Assembly: GCF_002954455.1 (NCBI RefSeq) | Contig: NZ_MSCC01000001.1 | Coordinates: forward strand, 1,425,679-1,489,678 | Length of the DNA stretch: 64,000 nucleotides | Reading direction: 5' to 3' | DNA from: Photobacterium aquimaris | Lineage (GTDB): Bacteria > Pseudomonadota > Gammaproteobacteria > Enterobacterales > Vibrionaceae | Shown: in pieces, positions 53,415-62,495 of the stretch | Position numbering within the stretch: position 1 is the first letter of the stretch | Layout of the letters: the number at the start of each line of letters is the position of its first letter | Made by a program: the position numbers and the translations under genes | Notes under the pieces: model-generated | Databases searched by the model: none | Told to the model about the DNA's origin: nothing | Seen by the model: only the letters and a program-made list of their open reading frames with translations

Positions 53415-54620
53415 ATGAAAAATCAACCATCTAAAATAACCCTGTTTTGGTTTGCATGTCTAAGTATGCTAGGTTTCTTAGCCACTGACATGTATTTACC
53501 TTCGTTTGAGACGATCCGCGCCGACTTTGCAACAACCCAATCTCTTATCGGCCTATCACTCAGCGTATTTTTGCTTGGTATGGCATTAGGCCAAGTTATT
53601 TATGGTCCTCTCTCTGATCGCGTTGGACGTATTAAAGTACTTGTTGGCGGCATGGTGCTGTTCAGCCTTGCTTCTATTGCCTGTTCATTTGCTCCTAATA
53701 TTGAAGTATTCCTTGCGGCACGTTTTGTACAAGCACTAGGTGCATGTAGTGCAACAGTTATCTGGCAAGCAGTTGTTGTTGACCGCTACGACGGCAAAGT
53801 TTCTGAGCGTGTTTTTGCCACCATCATGCCGTTAGTTGCTCTTTCTCCCGCTTTAGCCCCTTTACTTGGCGCAATGCTTGAGCATCAATTAGGCTGGCGT
53901 AGCATCTTTATTGCATTAGTTGGCTTTGGCGCAGTATTGGCTATCATGACGTTAAAAGAGTCTGAAAGTGCCAACCTTAGCCAGCAGCAAGAAAAATTGA
54001 CGACTAAGTTGCGTAAAGATTACGCTCAAATCCTGAGTTCAAAAAAATTCTGGGGCAACATGCTTATCTTCGCAGCATGTTCAGCAGCTTTCTTTGCCTA
54101 CCTAACCGGTTCACCGTTTGTAATGTCAGCAATGGGCTATTCAGGCACTGATATTGGCTTGAGCTATGCACCACAAACTGTTGCCTTTATTATCGGTGGT
54201 TATGGTTGTCGTTCATTATTAAATCATTTCGAAAGCAAGAAACTATTACCGTGGATTTTGGCATTGTTCTTTAGCAGCGTGTTAATCATGTTTGTTATCT
54301 CTATTTCAATAACTGTAACGACTATCTGGCCAATTCTGATTCCATTCTGCTTCCTTGCTGTAGCTAATGGTGCTATTTACCCATTAGTTATTAGCGCTGC
54401 ATTATCTGACTTTAGAAATTGTAGTGCGACTGCTGCTGGTCTATTGAACTTTATGCAAACGATGGTATGTTTCGCTGCCAGTGGTTTGGTTTCAGCTTTT
54501 GCAGGCTACGGTTTATTCACGGTAACAGTAGCTATGTTTATCACAGGTTTCATTGCGATTTTCGGTTTCATTTTGGTTGCACAATCACGCCACCAGCAAT
54601 CTGTAACCGCAACCGCTTAA
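53415..54620 (+). CDS. punC: Purine nucleoside transporter PunC (MFS, Bcr/CflA type)
   Basis: A 401-aa major facilitator with twelve helices. ATDMYLPSFETIRADF and the loop 2-3 motif YGPLSDRVGRIKVL follow the Bcr/CflA group, with the second-half GSPFVMSAMGYS segment. Assignment to PunC (YdhC) rests on the divergent punR. It is terminated by a strong hairpin. Confidence 0.88.
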   Translation: MKNQPSKITLFWFACLSMLGFLATDMYLPSFETIRADFATTQSLIGLSLSVFLLGMALGQVIYGPLSDRVGRIKVLVGGMVLFSLASIACSFAPNIEVFLAARFVQALGACSATVIWQAVVVDRYDGKVSERVFATIMPLVALSPALAPLLGAMLEHQLGWRSIFIALVGFGAVLAIMTLKESESANLSQQQEKLTTKLRKDYAQILSSKKFWGNMLIFAACSAAFFAYLTGSPFVMSAMGYSGTDIGLSYAPQTVAFIIGGYGCRSLLNHFESKKLLPWILALFFSSVLIMFVISISITVTTIWPILIPFCFLAVANGAIYPLVISAALSDFRNCSATAAGLLNFMQTMVCFAASGLVSAFAGYGLFTVTVAMFITGFIAIFGFILVAQSRHQQSVTATA

Positions 54621-54645
54621 TTACCTACACCTTAATCATTTCAGG

Positions 54646-54670
54646 AGCAGCCTCTATGGCTGCTTTTTTT
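54646..54670 (+). terminator. Intrinsic terminator of punC
   Basis: A 7-bp stem AGCAGCC/GGCTGCT with a 5-nt loop and seven or more T. Confidence 0.85.
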
Positions 54671-55045
54671 TGCTCAACCATTCTCAAAGATCTCCTGTTT
54701 AATATATATCCACTATTCAATAAATTATCTTTTTTGCCTAAACAACAACACCCGCATCCAACTATTAATCCGCTTACACAACCAATCACTAATGAATGAC
54801 TAAATAATCATTTTATAAAAATCACAATATATGTGATTTTAACGCGTTTTATTCCTTCTAGTATCCACCTCACCTTTATGTTTAATGTTTGTTATTAACA
54901 AGACTAATATCCAGTAGAATAACTTGCCAAAGCACTATAAAATAAACAAATTTGCAACATATTTCTTTTTTTATACATTTCTCTTGCATAAGATATCGTG
55001 GTGAGTAGTATATAAATTAAGTGATGATTAATGCAGTATTAGAGC
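54671..55045. other. Intergenic region upstream of artP
   Basis: About 375 bp. A palindrome AAAATCAC/GTGATTTT with a 7-nt spacer (54818-54840) is the only clear structure. I found no convincing ARG box pair, although ArgR control would be expected. Confidence 0.35.
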
Positions 55046-55774
55046 ATGAGTATTCAAGCAAGTAATATCAATAAATTTTATGGCCACAACCAAGTACTGC
55101 ATGATGTCAGCTTTACTTGCAGTACTGGCGACACCCTTGTTTTATTAGGCCCAAGTGGCGCAGGTAAAAGCTCGCTCCTACGCGTATTAAACCTGCTTGA
55201 AAATGCCACTGACGGTGAACTAACGATTGCTGACAATATGTTTGATTTTTCTAAACCTATTGCTGAACAAAAAGGCTTAGCGTTAAGACGTAAAGTCGGC
55301 ATGGTATTTCAACAATATAATCTTTGGCCGCATAAAACCGTCATTGAGAATCTTATTGAAGCACCAATCAAAGTATTAGGCGTTGCTAAAACAGTCGCCA
55401 AACAACAAGCACTCGATATTCTGACGCAATTACAGCTCGCAGATAAAGCAGAAGCATGGCCACTACAACTTTCAGGTGGGCAACAACAACGGGTTGCGAT
55501 TGCTCGCGCATTGATGATGAAACCCGACGTATTGTTATTTGATGAACCAACGGCAGCACTTGATCCTGAGATCACCAGCCAAATCGTTACGATCATCAAA
55601 GATCTCAGTGGTACTGGAATAACACAAGTCGTTGTTACCCATGAAGTCGATTTTGCCAAAAAAATTGCAAGTCATATTTTATACATGGAAAACGGCCGTA
55701 TTGTTGAACATGGTAGCCATGCTTCTTTTACTACCCCCAAAACCCCCCAATTTGCAGAATACCTTAACCACTAA
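55046..55774 (+). CDS. artP: Arginine ABC transporter ATP-binding protein ArtP
   Basis: A 242-aa amino-acid-type ABC ATPase, the same length as E. coli ArtP. Walker [14 protein letters not shown]-loop [13 protein letters not shown] (the WPH is characteristic), signature [15 protein letters not shown], Walker [15 protein letters not shown], switch VVTHEVDF. It starts the artPIQM operon. Confidence 0.94.
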   Translation: MSIQASNINKFYGHNQVLHDVSFTCSTGDTLVLLGPSGAGKSSLLRVLNLLENATDGELTIADNMFDFSKPIAEQKGLALRRKVGMVFQQYNLWPHKTVIENLIEAPIKVLGVAKTVAKQQALDILTQLQLADKAEAWPLQLSGGQQQRVAIARALMMKPDVLLFDEPTAALDPEITSQIVTIIKDLSGTGITQVVVTHEVDFAKKIASHILYMENGRIVEHGSHASFTTPKTPQFAEYLNH

Positions 55775-55835
55775 TAGGTATCCTTTTTAAAGCCGCGTAG
55801 ATAGAACTACGTAATAAACCGCATGGAGTATAGCG

Positions 55836-56570
55836 ATGAAGAAAATTCTATTAGCCGCAATGATTGGTCTAGCATCAAATCACGCAATTGCACAGGATAT
55901 TAAATTTGCCACTGAGGCTACTTACGCACCGTTTGAATACATGGATGCTAACAATCAAATTCAAGGCTTTGATATTGATATTGCAAAAGCGTTATGTTCT
56001 GAAATGAAAGCCAACTGTACATTCCATAATCAAGCATTTGATAGCTTAATTCCGGCACTTAAATTCAAACGTTATGATGCTGCAATTTCAGCGATGGATA
56101 TTACAGCGGCCCGTCAACAACAAGTCAGTTTTAGTAATACCTATTATGACAATGCCGCTGCGTTTGTATCATTAAAAGATCATGTTGCTGATCAAGCAGC
56201 ACTTAAAGGCAAGCGTGTTGGAGTTCAAAATGGTTCCACTCACCAAAGCTATATCACCGATCAAATGCCAGCAGTAACAGCTGTACCATATACCAGTTAT
56301 CAAGATGCATTTATCGATATGCAAAATGGTCGTATTGATGCTGTGTTTGGTGATACAGCAGTTGTCGCAGAATGGTTCAAAAAAGGCAATGGCGACAAAC
56401 TGTCTTATGTCGGTAAACCTGTTACTAATGCAAAATATTTTGGAAATGGCTTTGGTATCGCCGTTAATAAAGACAATAAAGCATTAGTTGAGCAATTAAA
56501 TAAAGCATTGGCAGCCATTAAAGCAAATGGTCAATACCAAGCAATCTTTGAACAGTATTTTGGTAAGTAA
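55836..56570 (+). CDS. artI: Arginine-binding periplasmic protein ArtI/ArtJ
   Basis: A 244-aa class 3 binding protein. Signal peptide AAMIGLASNHAIA precedes QDIKFATEATYAPFEYMD, the family's ligand-loop. GFDIDIAKALCSEM and the C-terminal GQYQAIFEQYFGK follow the ArtI pattern. It provides arginine to ArtQM. Confidence 0.93.
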   Translation: MKKILLAAMIGLASNHAIAQDIKFATEATYAPFEYMDANNQIQGFDIDIAKALCSEMKANCTFHNQAFDSLIPALKFKRYDAAISAMDITAARQQQVSFSNTYYDNAAAFVSLKDHVADQAALKGKRVGVQNGSTHQSYITDQMPAVTAVPYTSYQDAFIDMQNGRIDAVFGDTAVVAEWFKKGNGDKLSYVGKPVTNAKYFGNGFGIAVNKDNKALVEQLNKALAAIKANGQYQAIFEQYFGK

Positions 56571-56573
56571 GTT

Positions 56574-57278
56574 ATGATATTAACGGGATATTCACAATCC
56601 CTGCTAGAAGCCAGCTGGATGACAATCCAGCTCGCTTTTGTCAGTTTAGCGGTAGGGTTAATTTTAGCGATGTTATTTGCAGGCGGCGAAATGTCACGTT
56701 ATCGTGTTATTTCTTGGCCAACAACATTTATCGTGACTATCCTCCGTGGTCTGCCTGAACTATTAGTAGTACTTTTTATCTTTTTTGGTTCAGGCCAAAT
56801 TATTTTTTACATTACTGGCGAATTTATTGAAATTAGCCCGTTTTTATCGGGTGTGATTGCGTTATCTCTTATTTTTGCATCATATGCTGCCCAAACAATA
56901 CGGGGAGCATTAAAAGCCGTCCCTAAAGGTCAGCAAGAAGCCGCAAATGCACTAGGCATCAGTAAACAGCGTACTTTTTTCAGTATTATTTTACCGCAAG
57001 CTGTACGTCACGCTTTACCTGGGTTAACCAATCAATGGTTAGTATTATTAAAAGATACTGCGTTAGTTTCGTTAATTGGTGTAACAGATTTACTCAAACA
57101 GGCCCAGTTAGCATCAGCAGCAACACATGAAAGTTTCACATGGTATGCCACCGCTGCTGCGGTGTATTTAATCATTACTTTAATTACTCAACGCGTCATT
57201 AAAATAATCGAAAACAAATTCAGCGAGCAAGATGGCTCTAATGTAATCAAAAATAAAAGCCAAGGAGCAACCGCATGA
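56574..57278 (+). CDS. artQ: Arginine ABC transporter permease ArtQ
   Basis: A 234-aa HisMQ-type permease with about five helices and the motif AVPKGQQEAANALGISKQRT with FSIILPQAVRHALPG contacting the ATPase. It starts 3 bp after artI and overlaps artM by four bases. Confidence 0.93.
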   Translation: MILTGYSQSLLEASWMTIQLAFVSLAVGLILAMLFAGGEMSRYRVISWPTTFIVTILRGLPELLVVLFIFFGSGQIIFYITGEFIEISPFLSGVIALSLIFASYAAQTIRGALKAVPKGQQEAANALGISKQRTFFSIILPQAVRHALPGLTNQWLVLLKDTALVSLIGVTDLLKQAQLASAATHESFTWYATAAAVYLIITLITQRVIKIIENKFSEQDGSNVIKNKSQGATA

Positions 57279-57946
57279 ATGAACAAAACTTTTGGCTTAT
57301 GGTGCAAGGGTTAATTACTAGCCTTGAATTAACTGCCGCCTCTTTATTGGTTGGCTGTAGCTTAGCCTTACTAATGACAGCAAGCTTAATATTACGTACG
57401 CCCATTATTCATTGGATCAGTCGCAGTATTATTACTCTGTTCACAGGTACACCTTTATTAGTGCAAATCTTCTTAGTCTATTATGGGCCTGGGCAATTTG
57501 AGGTTATTCGCCAAAGTTTCTTATGGGATTGGTTAAGTCAACCATGGTTTTGTGCCATGCTCGCATTAGCTTTAAATACAGCAGCTTATAGCACACAGTT
57601 ATTTAAAGGTGCTTTTGATGCCATACCCAAAGGTCAATGGCATGCTTGTCGAGCATTAGGCATGAATACCAAAGCAACTCTCGGTGTATTATTACCTTTT
57701 GCTATTCGTCGCGCCGTTCCAGCCTATTCAAATGAAGTTATTTTAGTATTTAAAGGCACATCACTCGCAAGTACTATCACCATTATGGATATTATGGGTT
57801 ATGCCCAAAGAATTAATGCGCAAACTTATGACACGTTGACTGTTTTTGCGGTTGCCGGTGCATTTTACCTCGCTGTTAATGGCGTACTTACTTTAATTTT
57901 CCGCGTATTTGAGAAAAAAGCTTTAGCCTTTGAAGCGGCACGCTAA
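57275..57946 (+). CDS. artM: Arginine ABC transporter permease ArtM
   Basis: A 223-aa HisMQ-type permease, the heterodimer partner of ArtQ. Coupling motif AIPKGQWHACRALGMNTKAT followed by LLPFAIRRAVPAYSNE. It ends the operon at a strong bidirectional terminator. Confidence 0.93.
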   Translation: MNEQNFWLMVQGLITSLELTAASLLVGCSLALLMTASLILRTPIIHWISRSIITLFTGTPLLVQIFLVYYGPGQFEVIRQSFLWDWLSQPWFCAMLALALNTAAYSTQLFKGAFDAIPKGQWHACRALGMNTKATLGVLLPFAIRRAVPAYSNEVILVFKGTSLASTITIMDIMGYAQRINAQTYDTLTVFAVAGAFYLAVNGVLTLIFRVFEKKALAFEAAR

Positions 57947-57974
57947 CACCACTATTTTGCTATTTTAACCTATT

Positions 57975-58001
57975 AAAAAGCCGACATTATGTCGGCTTTT
58001 T
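57975..58001. terminator. Bidirectional terminator after artM
   Basis: A 12-bp stem (57975-57986/57990-58001, AAAAAGCCGACA/TGTCGGCTTTTT) with a 3-nt loop, serving artM and the convergent minE-like gene. Confidence 0.85.
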
Positions 58002-58031
58002 AATCGCTTGGCACTGTAAAACACGACATAA

Positions 58032-58268
58032 TTAATGGCTTAATTTAGCATTAATTTTTAACACCATTTGTGATTTGGTATTTTTTACTAAATCAATTCT
58101 ATTTTCTTTAATATGCGTAAATTGTGATAATAGCGATGCAAGCTCATCTTTCATTAATTGTAAATGACGCGTACTTCTATGGCGAGAGATCTCACTAACA
58201 AGTCGTTGCTTTGCCTGTGATGCTGTTGTTCCTTTTTCAGCTTTCTTGGCGCGAAAGAAGAAATTCAT
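58032..58268 (-). CDS. Orphan MinE-like cell-division topology protein
   Basis: A 78-aa protein laid out like MinE. There is an N-terminal amphipathic/basic segment (MNFFFRAKKAEKG) and a contact-helix region (SQAKQRLVSEISRHRST, compare E. coli NIAKERLQIIVAERRRSD). The C-terminal dimerisation part follows (LQLMKDELASLLSQFTHI then NRIDLV and MVLKINAKL). It is divergent and shorter than E. coli MinE (88 aa). No minC or minD is in the window. ATG at 58268 has AAGGA eight bases upstream. It is probably a second, solitary MinE; function unknown. Confidence 0.65.
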   Translation of the reverse strand: MNFFFRAKKAEKGTTASQAKQRLVSEISRHRSTRHLQLMKDELASLLSQFTHIKENRIDLVKNTKSQMVLKINAKLSH

Positions 58269-58520
58269 AGTGAACATCCTTATTATTTATAACTGCCCTT
58301 AAAATATTAGATTATGATTGCAAATACTATCTAATAATTGAATATTTGCTAACTCGTTATAATAAAGCCTTCATTTTATAACTATTTCCCATAAATATTA
58401 CCTCAAAAGCCCCTTATACCCTTCAGTGAGAAAAGTGAATATAAGAAGGCTATAATTAAATATCTATTTATCAGCTACTGTTGAAACAACATATAGTTGC
58501 TAATGATTATATTAAATTTT

Positions 58521-59723
58521 TTATTCTGGGCTAAACCGCACTGTTTGACCATAGGTTCTCTGTTTATCTTTATCATCATCGCCATCACTAATGACACTCA
58601 AGAATAAACACGGTATGCCCATCGCAGCCATAAACCAAAACACATTAATATCACTATGATGATAGATCCAACCACAAGCAGCTGATACTAATGCTAACGC
58701 AAACCCTGCAGGAATAGCATGGTAAAGTGCTTGTAACCCCATATAGTTATGCTTTTTGTTTTCTTCAACATAGCGTACTGATGATAAAATTGTGCCGGAA
58801 AAAGTAATACCATGTAGAATCTGACAAACAATTAGCACTGGTAATTCCGTTGAATACGCCATTAATGCCCAACGAATAACAACAGTAACAGCAGCTAATT
58901 TAAATAATGATTTAACCTGCCAATTAGAAAATGCTTTACGGCTAATGAAATAGAAAACTATGACCGAAATTGTAGATAAACTCCATAAATAACCGATCAC
59001 TTCAGTGCTGTATCCTGCATCCTTCCAATAAATAGCACTAAAGAAATAATAACCACCATGGCTACCTTCAAGTAATGAAGCGACTAAAATAAAGATTAAT
59101 ATTTTTTTATCGCATAACACTTTAATAATATTAATCTTATCTGTTTTTTTATGATTACATTTCATCGGCACCGTAGGCTTAATCATTGTGCCTAAAAAAG
59201 TAATAAATAACCCCAACGCACCTAAAATAGGTACAGCAGTAATACCCCAGTGTTTAGTTATTAATCCCATTGAAGCAGAAGCAACAGTTAAAGCAACGGC
59301 TCCCCATAAACGGGTATAGCCATAATCTAATTGCTTATCAGCTGCATAATGGTTTGATATTGCATCCGATATAGCAACCGCAGGTCCAATCGCTAAATTA
59401 AACATAATAATTAAAATAGCCAAGACCCAAAAACTGGCTTTTAACTCTCCAATATAAATAAAAGAAATAAATCCTAGAACGCCAAGAAACATTGACAAGC
59501 GCAGTGCTGGAATTAAATATTCAACCTTATGGCAAAGTGGTGTGAGAGTAAAATTGATAATACAACGAGAAGCTAACCCTAACCCAACCAACATCCCAAT
59601 ATCGGCATCTGTTATTCCTAACTTTTCTAACCATAAGCCTCTAAAAGGTAAATACACTCCATAAGCAAAGAAAAACGTAAACTGGTAAATGGACATCCAT
59701 ATCGCAGGTCGACATTGAAACAT
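58521..59723 (-). CDS. MFS transporter, HcaT/PPP-family-like
   Basis: A 400-aa transporter with about twelve helices. The N-terminus YQFTFFFAYGVYLPFRGLWL (within helix 1) and the GYTRLWGAVALTVAS motif match the MFS_1-like group that contains E. coli HcaT and LacY relatives. There is no catabolic operon around it, so the substrate is unknown. The Asp-rich C-terminal tail (DGDDDKDKQ) is cytoplasmic. Confidence 0.78.
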   Translation of the reverse strand: MFQCRPAIWMSIYQFTFFFAYGVYLPFRGLWLEKLGITDADIGMLVGLGLASRCIINFTLTPLCHKVEYLIPALRLSMFLGVLGFISFIYIGELKASFWVLAILIIMFNLAIGPAVAISDAISNHYAADKQLDYGYTRLWGAVALTVASASMGLITKHWGITAVPILGALGLFITFLGTMIKPTVPMKCNHKKTDKINIIKVLCDKKILIFILVASLLEGSHGGYYFFSAIYWKDAGYSTEVIGYLWSLSTISVIVFYFISRKAFSNWQVKSLFKLAAVTVVIRWALMAYSTELPVLIVCQILHGITFSGTILSSVRYVEENKKHNYMGLQALYHAIPAGFALALVSAACGWIYHHSDINVFWFMAAMGIPCLFLSVISDGDDDKDKQRTYGQTVRFSPE

Positions 59724-60037
59724 AAAACAAGCAACTCATATTAAGAACACTAAGTAACTTACTTAACAATAACGAAAATCATTATTATTTACACGTGTTC
59801 GTTTTTACTCTTTTATATTCACAATTAAAAATAAAAAAAACTTTTAATTGCGACTACGTTTCATTTTTCATTAAAAAACATTCAAATACAGCCCTGACAT
59901 TAACAAGTAAAATTACATGTGTCATGTTTTATCAATCTTATATTTCAAAAAAACCAACGGATATTCTATCTTTAAATAGTGTTTTTAGACACATTACCAT
60001 TACTACAGTAACCATAATGATCAAGCAGAGTATAACA
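59724..60037. other. Intergenic region upstream of the cytochrome c gene
   Basis: About 310 bp, AT-rich. An open frame from 59795 runs into the cytochrome gene but lacks a ribosome-binding site and coding character. No clear FNR site is seen. A partial Fur-like stretch (AAAATCATTATTA) lies near 59773-59785. Confidence 0.3.
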
Positions 60038-60388
60038 ATGACAATAAAAATTTTAGTTAGACTACTACTTCCACTCTATGCATTACTTTTTTCAATGGCA
60101 ACAGTGGCGACTGAAACCCAATTTTCACAAGGAAAAGAGAAATCCGTTATTTGTATGACATGTCATGGCACTGACGGCATTTCTACAATCGATACCTACC
60201 CAAATTTACAAGGGCAAAAGCAGGCCTATTTTATTGCAGCACTTAAAGCCTATAAATTACGTCAACGTAATGGTGGTCTTGCTATTCTCATGCATGCTCA
60301 AGCTGATGCTCTAAGCGAAAAAGACATGCAGGATATTGCATTTTATTTTAATCAAGTAACATCGACACCTTTAAAAAATGATGACTAA
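60038..60388 (+). CDS. Small periplasmic monoheme cytochrome c
   Basis: A 116-aa cytochrome c553-like protein. The signal peptide (LLLPLYALLFSMATVA before TETQ) is followed by heme site CMTCHGTDG and a C-terminal Met candidate in ILMHAQADALSEKDMQDIA. The ATG at 60038 has AGAG about seven bases upstream; earlier in-frame starts would disrupt the signal peptide. It lies 88 bp before ccoN and is probably an electron donor to the oxidase, which is inference. Confidence 0.75.
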   Translation: MTIKILVRLLLPLYALLFSMATVATETQFSQGKEKSVICMTCHGTDGISTIDTYPNLQGQKQAYFIAALKAYKLRQRNGGLAILMHAQADALSEKDMQDIAFYFNQVTSTPLKNDD

Positions 60389-60475
60389 ATTATCAGCTTT
60401 CTCACTGAGATAAATATCTGTGATTAATGACTCGTTATCATTTTTTGACCAATAACACAGTCAAAGGTTTTTGGA

Positions 60476-61897
60476 ATGGATATTCAATACAATTATAAAG
60501 TTGTTAAATACTTCATGGTTACCAGTGTTATTTGGGGACTGATCGCCATGACGATTGGTGTCATACTGGCCGGACAGCTTTATTGGCCCGCACTCAATTT
60601 AAACTCAGAGTACTTTCAATTTGGTCGCTTACGTCCATTACACACTAATGGGGTTATTTTTGGCTTTGTCGTCAATATTCTTATGGGTACTTCGCTTTAT
60701 ATTGTTCAACGTACCTGTAAAGTTCCCCTATTTAATCGCAGCTTATCTTGGTTTGTTTACTATGGCTGGCAGTTAGTCTTAATTCTGGCAGTGATCACTC
60801 TTCCACTGGGTTTTACAACCTCAAAAGAATATGCCGAACTTGAATGGCCAATTGATATTTTAATTGCGGTTATTTGGGTTCTATATGCCATTTTATTTTT
60901 TGGAACTATCGCAAAAAGAACCGTGTCCCATATTTTTGTTGCTAACTGGTTTTACGGTGCTTTTATTATCGTGATTGCGATGATTTTTATTGTCAATAAT
61001 CTTGAATTACCGGTTAGTTTTTGGAAATCATACTCCATTTACTCAGGTGCAGAAGATGCCATTGTCCAATGGTGGTGGGGACATAATGCCGTCGGCTTTC
61101 TCCTTACTGCCGGTATTATTGGCATGAACTACTACTTCATTCCCAAAATATCGGAACGCCCTATTTATTCTTACCGCTTATCTGTAATTCATTTTTGGGG
61201 CTTAGTCGGTTTTTATACCTGGGCAGGAACACATCATCTTATCTATTCATCAGTGCCTGATTGGTTACAAAACCTTGGAATCGTTATGTCACTGATTTTA
61301 TGGTTACCATCATGGGGTGGCGCATTTAATAGCATCATGACTTTGCTCAACAATAAACCCAAACTTAAACATGATTACATTATGTGGTTCTTTTTCTCGG
61401 CTATCGCTTACTACGCTTTAGCAACGTTTGAAGGCCCATTACTGGCGATTCGATGGTTTAACATGATTGCTCACAACACTGATTGGATCATTGGTCATGT
61501 ACATTCAGCTGCTCTCGGTTGGGTTGGCATGTCAGCTATTGCAGTGTTTTATTACTTTATTCCACGGCTATGGGGCCACCAGCAATTATGGTCAAATCGC
61601 TTAGTTAAATGGCATTTTTGGTTGGCACATATAGGCATACTCATTTATGCAGTTGCGCTGTGGATTGCGGGAATTGGTCAAGGCTATATGTGGTTACAAC
61701 AACAGCCTAATGGCAGTTTAACCTACAGTTTTGTCGATGCGATGAATTTTTCTTCACCGTGGATGCTCGCCCGCTTCATTGGCGGTGTTAGTTTTGTGCT
61801 GGGTTTATTATTAATGATATATAACCTTTATCGCACGCTTAAACAACCTTTAGCAACGGCGTCCTCAACCGAAGAGGTCAATGATCATGCTAAATAA
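60476..61897 (+). CDS. ccoN: cbb3-type cytochrome c oxidase subunit I CcoN
   Basis: The catalytic heme b/b3-CuB subunit of a high-affinity proton-pumping oxidase. Twelve helices. Metal-ligand histidines are seen in RPLHTNG (low-spin heme), WWWGHNAVGF and GTHHLIYS (CuB) and HVHSAALGW (both hemes). 473 aa, typical. AAGG precedes the ATG. It overlaps ccoO by 11 bp. Confidence 0.94.
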   Translation: MDIQYNYKVVKYFMVTSVIWGLIAMTIGVILAGQLYWPALNLNSEYFQFGRLRPLHTNGVIFGFVVNILMGTSLYIVQRTCKVPLFNRSLSWFVYYGWQLVLILAVITLPLGFTTSKEYAELEWPIDILIAVIWVLYAILFFGTIAKRTVSHIFVANWFYGAFIIVIAMIFIVNNLELPVSFWKSYSIYSGAEDAIVQWWWGHNAVGFLLTAGIIGMNYYFIPKISERPIYSYRLSVIHFWGLVGFYTWAGTHHLIYSSVPDWLQNLGIVMSLILWLPSWGGAFNSIMTLLNNKPKLKHDYIMWFFFSAIAYYALATFEGPLLAIRWFNMIAHNTDWIIGHVHSAALGWVGMSAIAVFYYFIPRLWGHQQLWSNRLVKWHFWLAHIGILIYAVALWIAGIGQGYMWLQQQPNGSLTYSFVDAMNFSSPWMLARFIGGVSFVLGLLLMIYNLYRTLKQPLATASSTEEVNDHAK

Positions 61898-62495
61898 AGA
61901 TTTCACACAATCGGTATTTATTTTAATCATTTCTACCGTAATTGTGGCCAGTTTTTCTTTTCTGGTTTGGGTACTGCCCGCTTTTTTTTATCAAAATAAG
62001 TTAATTGCAGAATCAAGTGCCAAACCGCTCACTGCACTCGAAGTTGAGGGGCGCGATATCTATATTAGTGAGGGTTGCCACACTTGCCATACCATGATGG
62101 TGCGGCCTTTAGATGCCGAAGTAAAACGCTATGGCCGCTATAGTCGTGAAAGTGATGATATTTATGAGTTTCCAAACTTATGGGGTTCTAAACGTACAGG
62201 CCCCGATCTCACAAACCTTGGGCGTAAATATTCTGATGAGTGGCATGCAATCCACCTTAATAACCCTCGCCATGTTGTACCTACTTCCATTATGCCAGCT
62301 TATCCATGGTTATTTGAGCAAGTACTGAATGGCGAAGATACAGAAGCCAAACTCAAAGCATTACGTATGCTTGGTGTACCGTATAACGACCGTGAAATAC
62401 AACAAGCGCGTCTAGCAGTTAAAGGTAGTACCAAAGCCGAAGCACTAATAGCCTATTTACAAAGTTTGGGACAAGATCAGGGAGTACAGCAATGA
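61887..62495 (+). CDS. ccoO: cbb3-type oxidase cytochrome c subunit II CcoO
   Basis: A 202-aa membrane-anchored monoheme cytochrome. An N-terminal helix (FILIISTVIVASFSFLVWVL) precedes the heme motif GCHTCHTMMVRPL and GPDLTNLGRKYSDEWH; Met in IMPAYPWLF is the likely axial ligand. I chose the ATG at 61887 because AGAGG is nine bases upstream (an ATG at 61881 is too close). Its TGA overlaps the next ATG. Confidence 0.93.
   Translation: MLNKDFTQSVFILIISTVIVASFSFLVWVLPAFFYQNKLIAESSAKPLTALEVEGRDIYISEGCHTCHTMMVRPLDAEVKRYGRYSRESDDIYEFPNLWGSKRTGPDLTNLGRKYSDEWHAIHLNNPRHVVPTSIMPAYPWLFEQVLNGEDTEAKLKALRMLGVPYNDREIQQARLAVKGSTKAEALIAYLQSLGQDQGVQQ

Noticed and set aside
54818..54840. CRP site upstream of artP
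   Set aside because: The half sites are inverted relative to the TGTGA-N6-TCACA consensus.
59795..60037. Long N-terminal extension of the small cytochrome c
   Set aside because: It would place about 80 unrelated residues before a clear signal peptide, and no ribosome-binding site precedes it.
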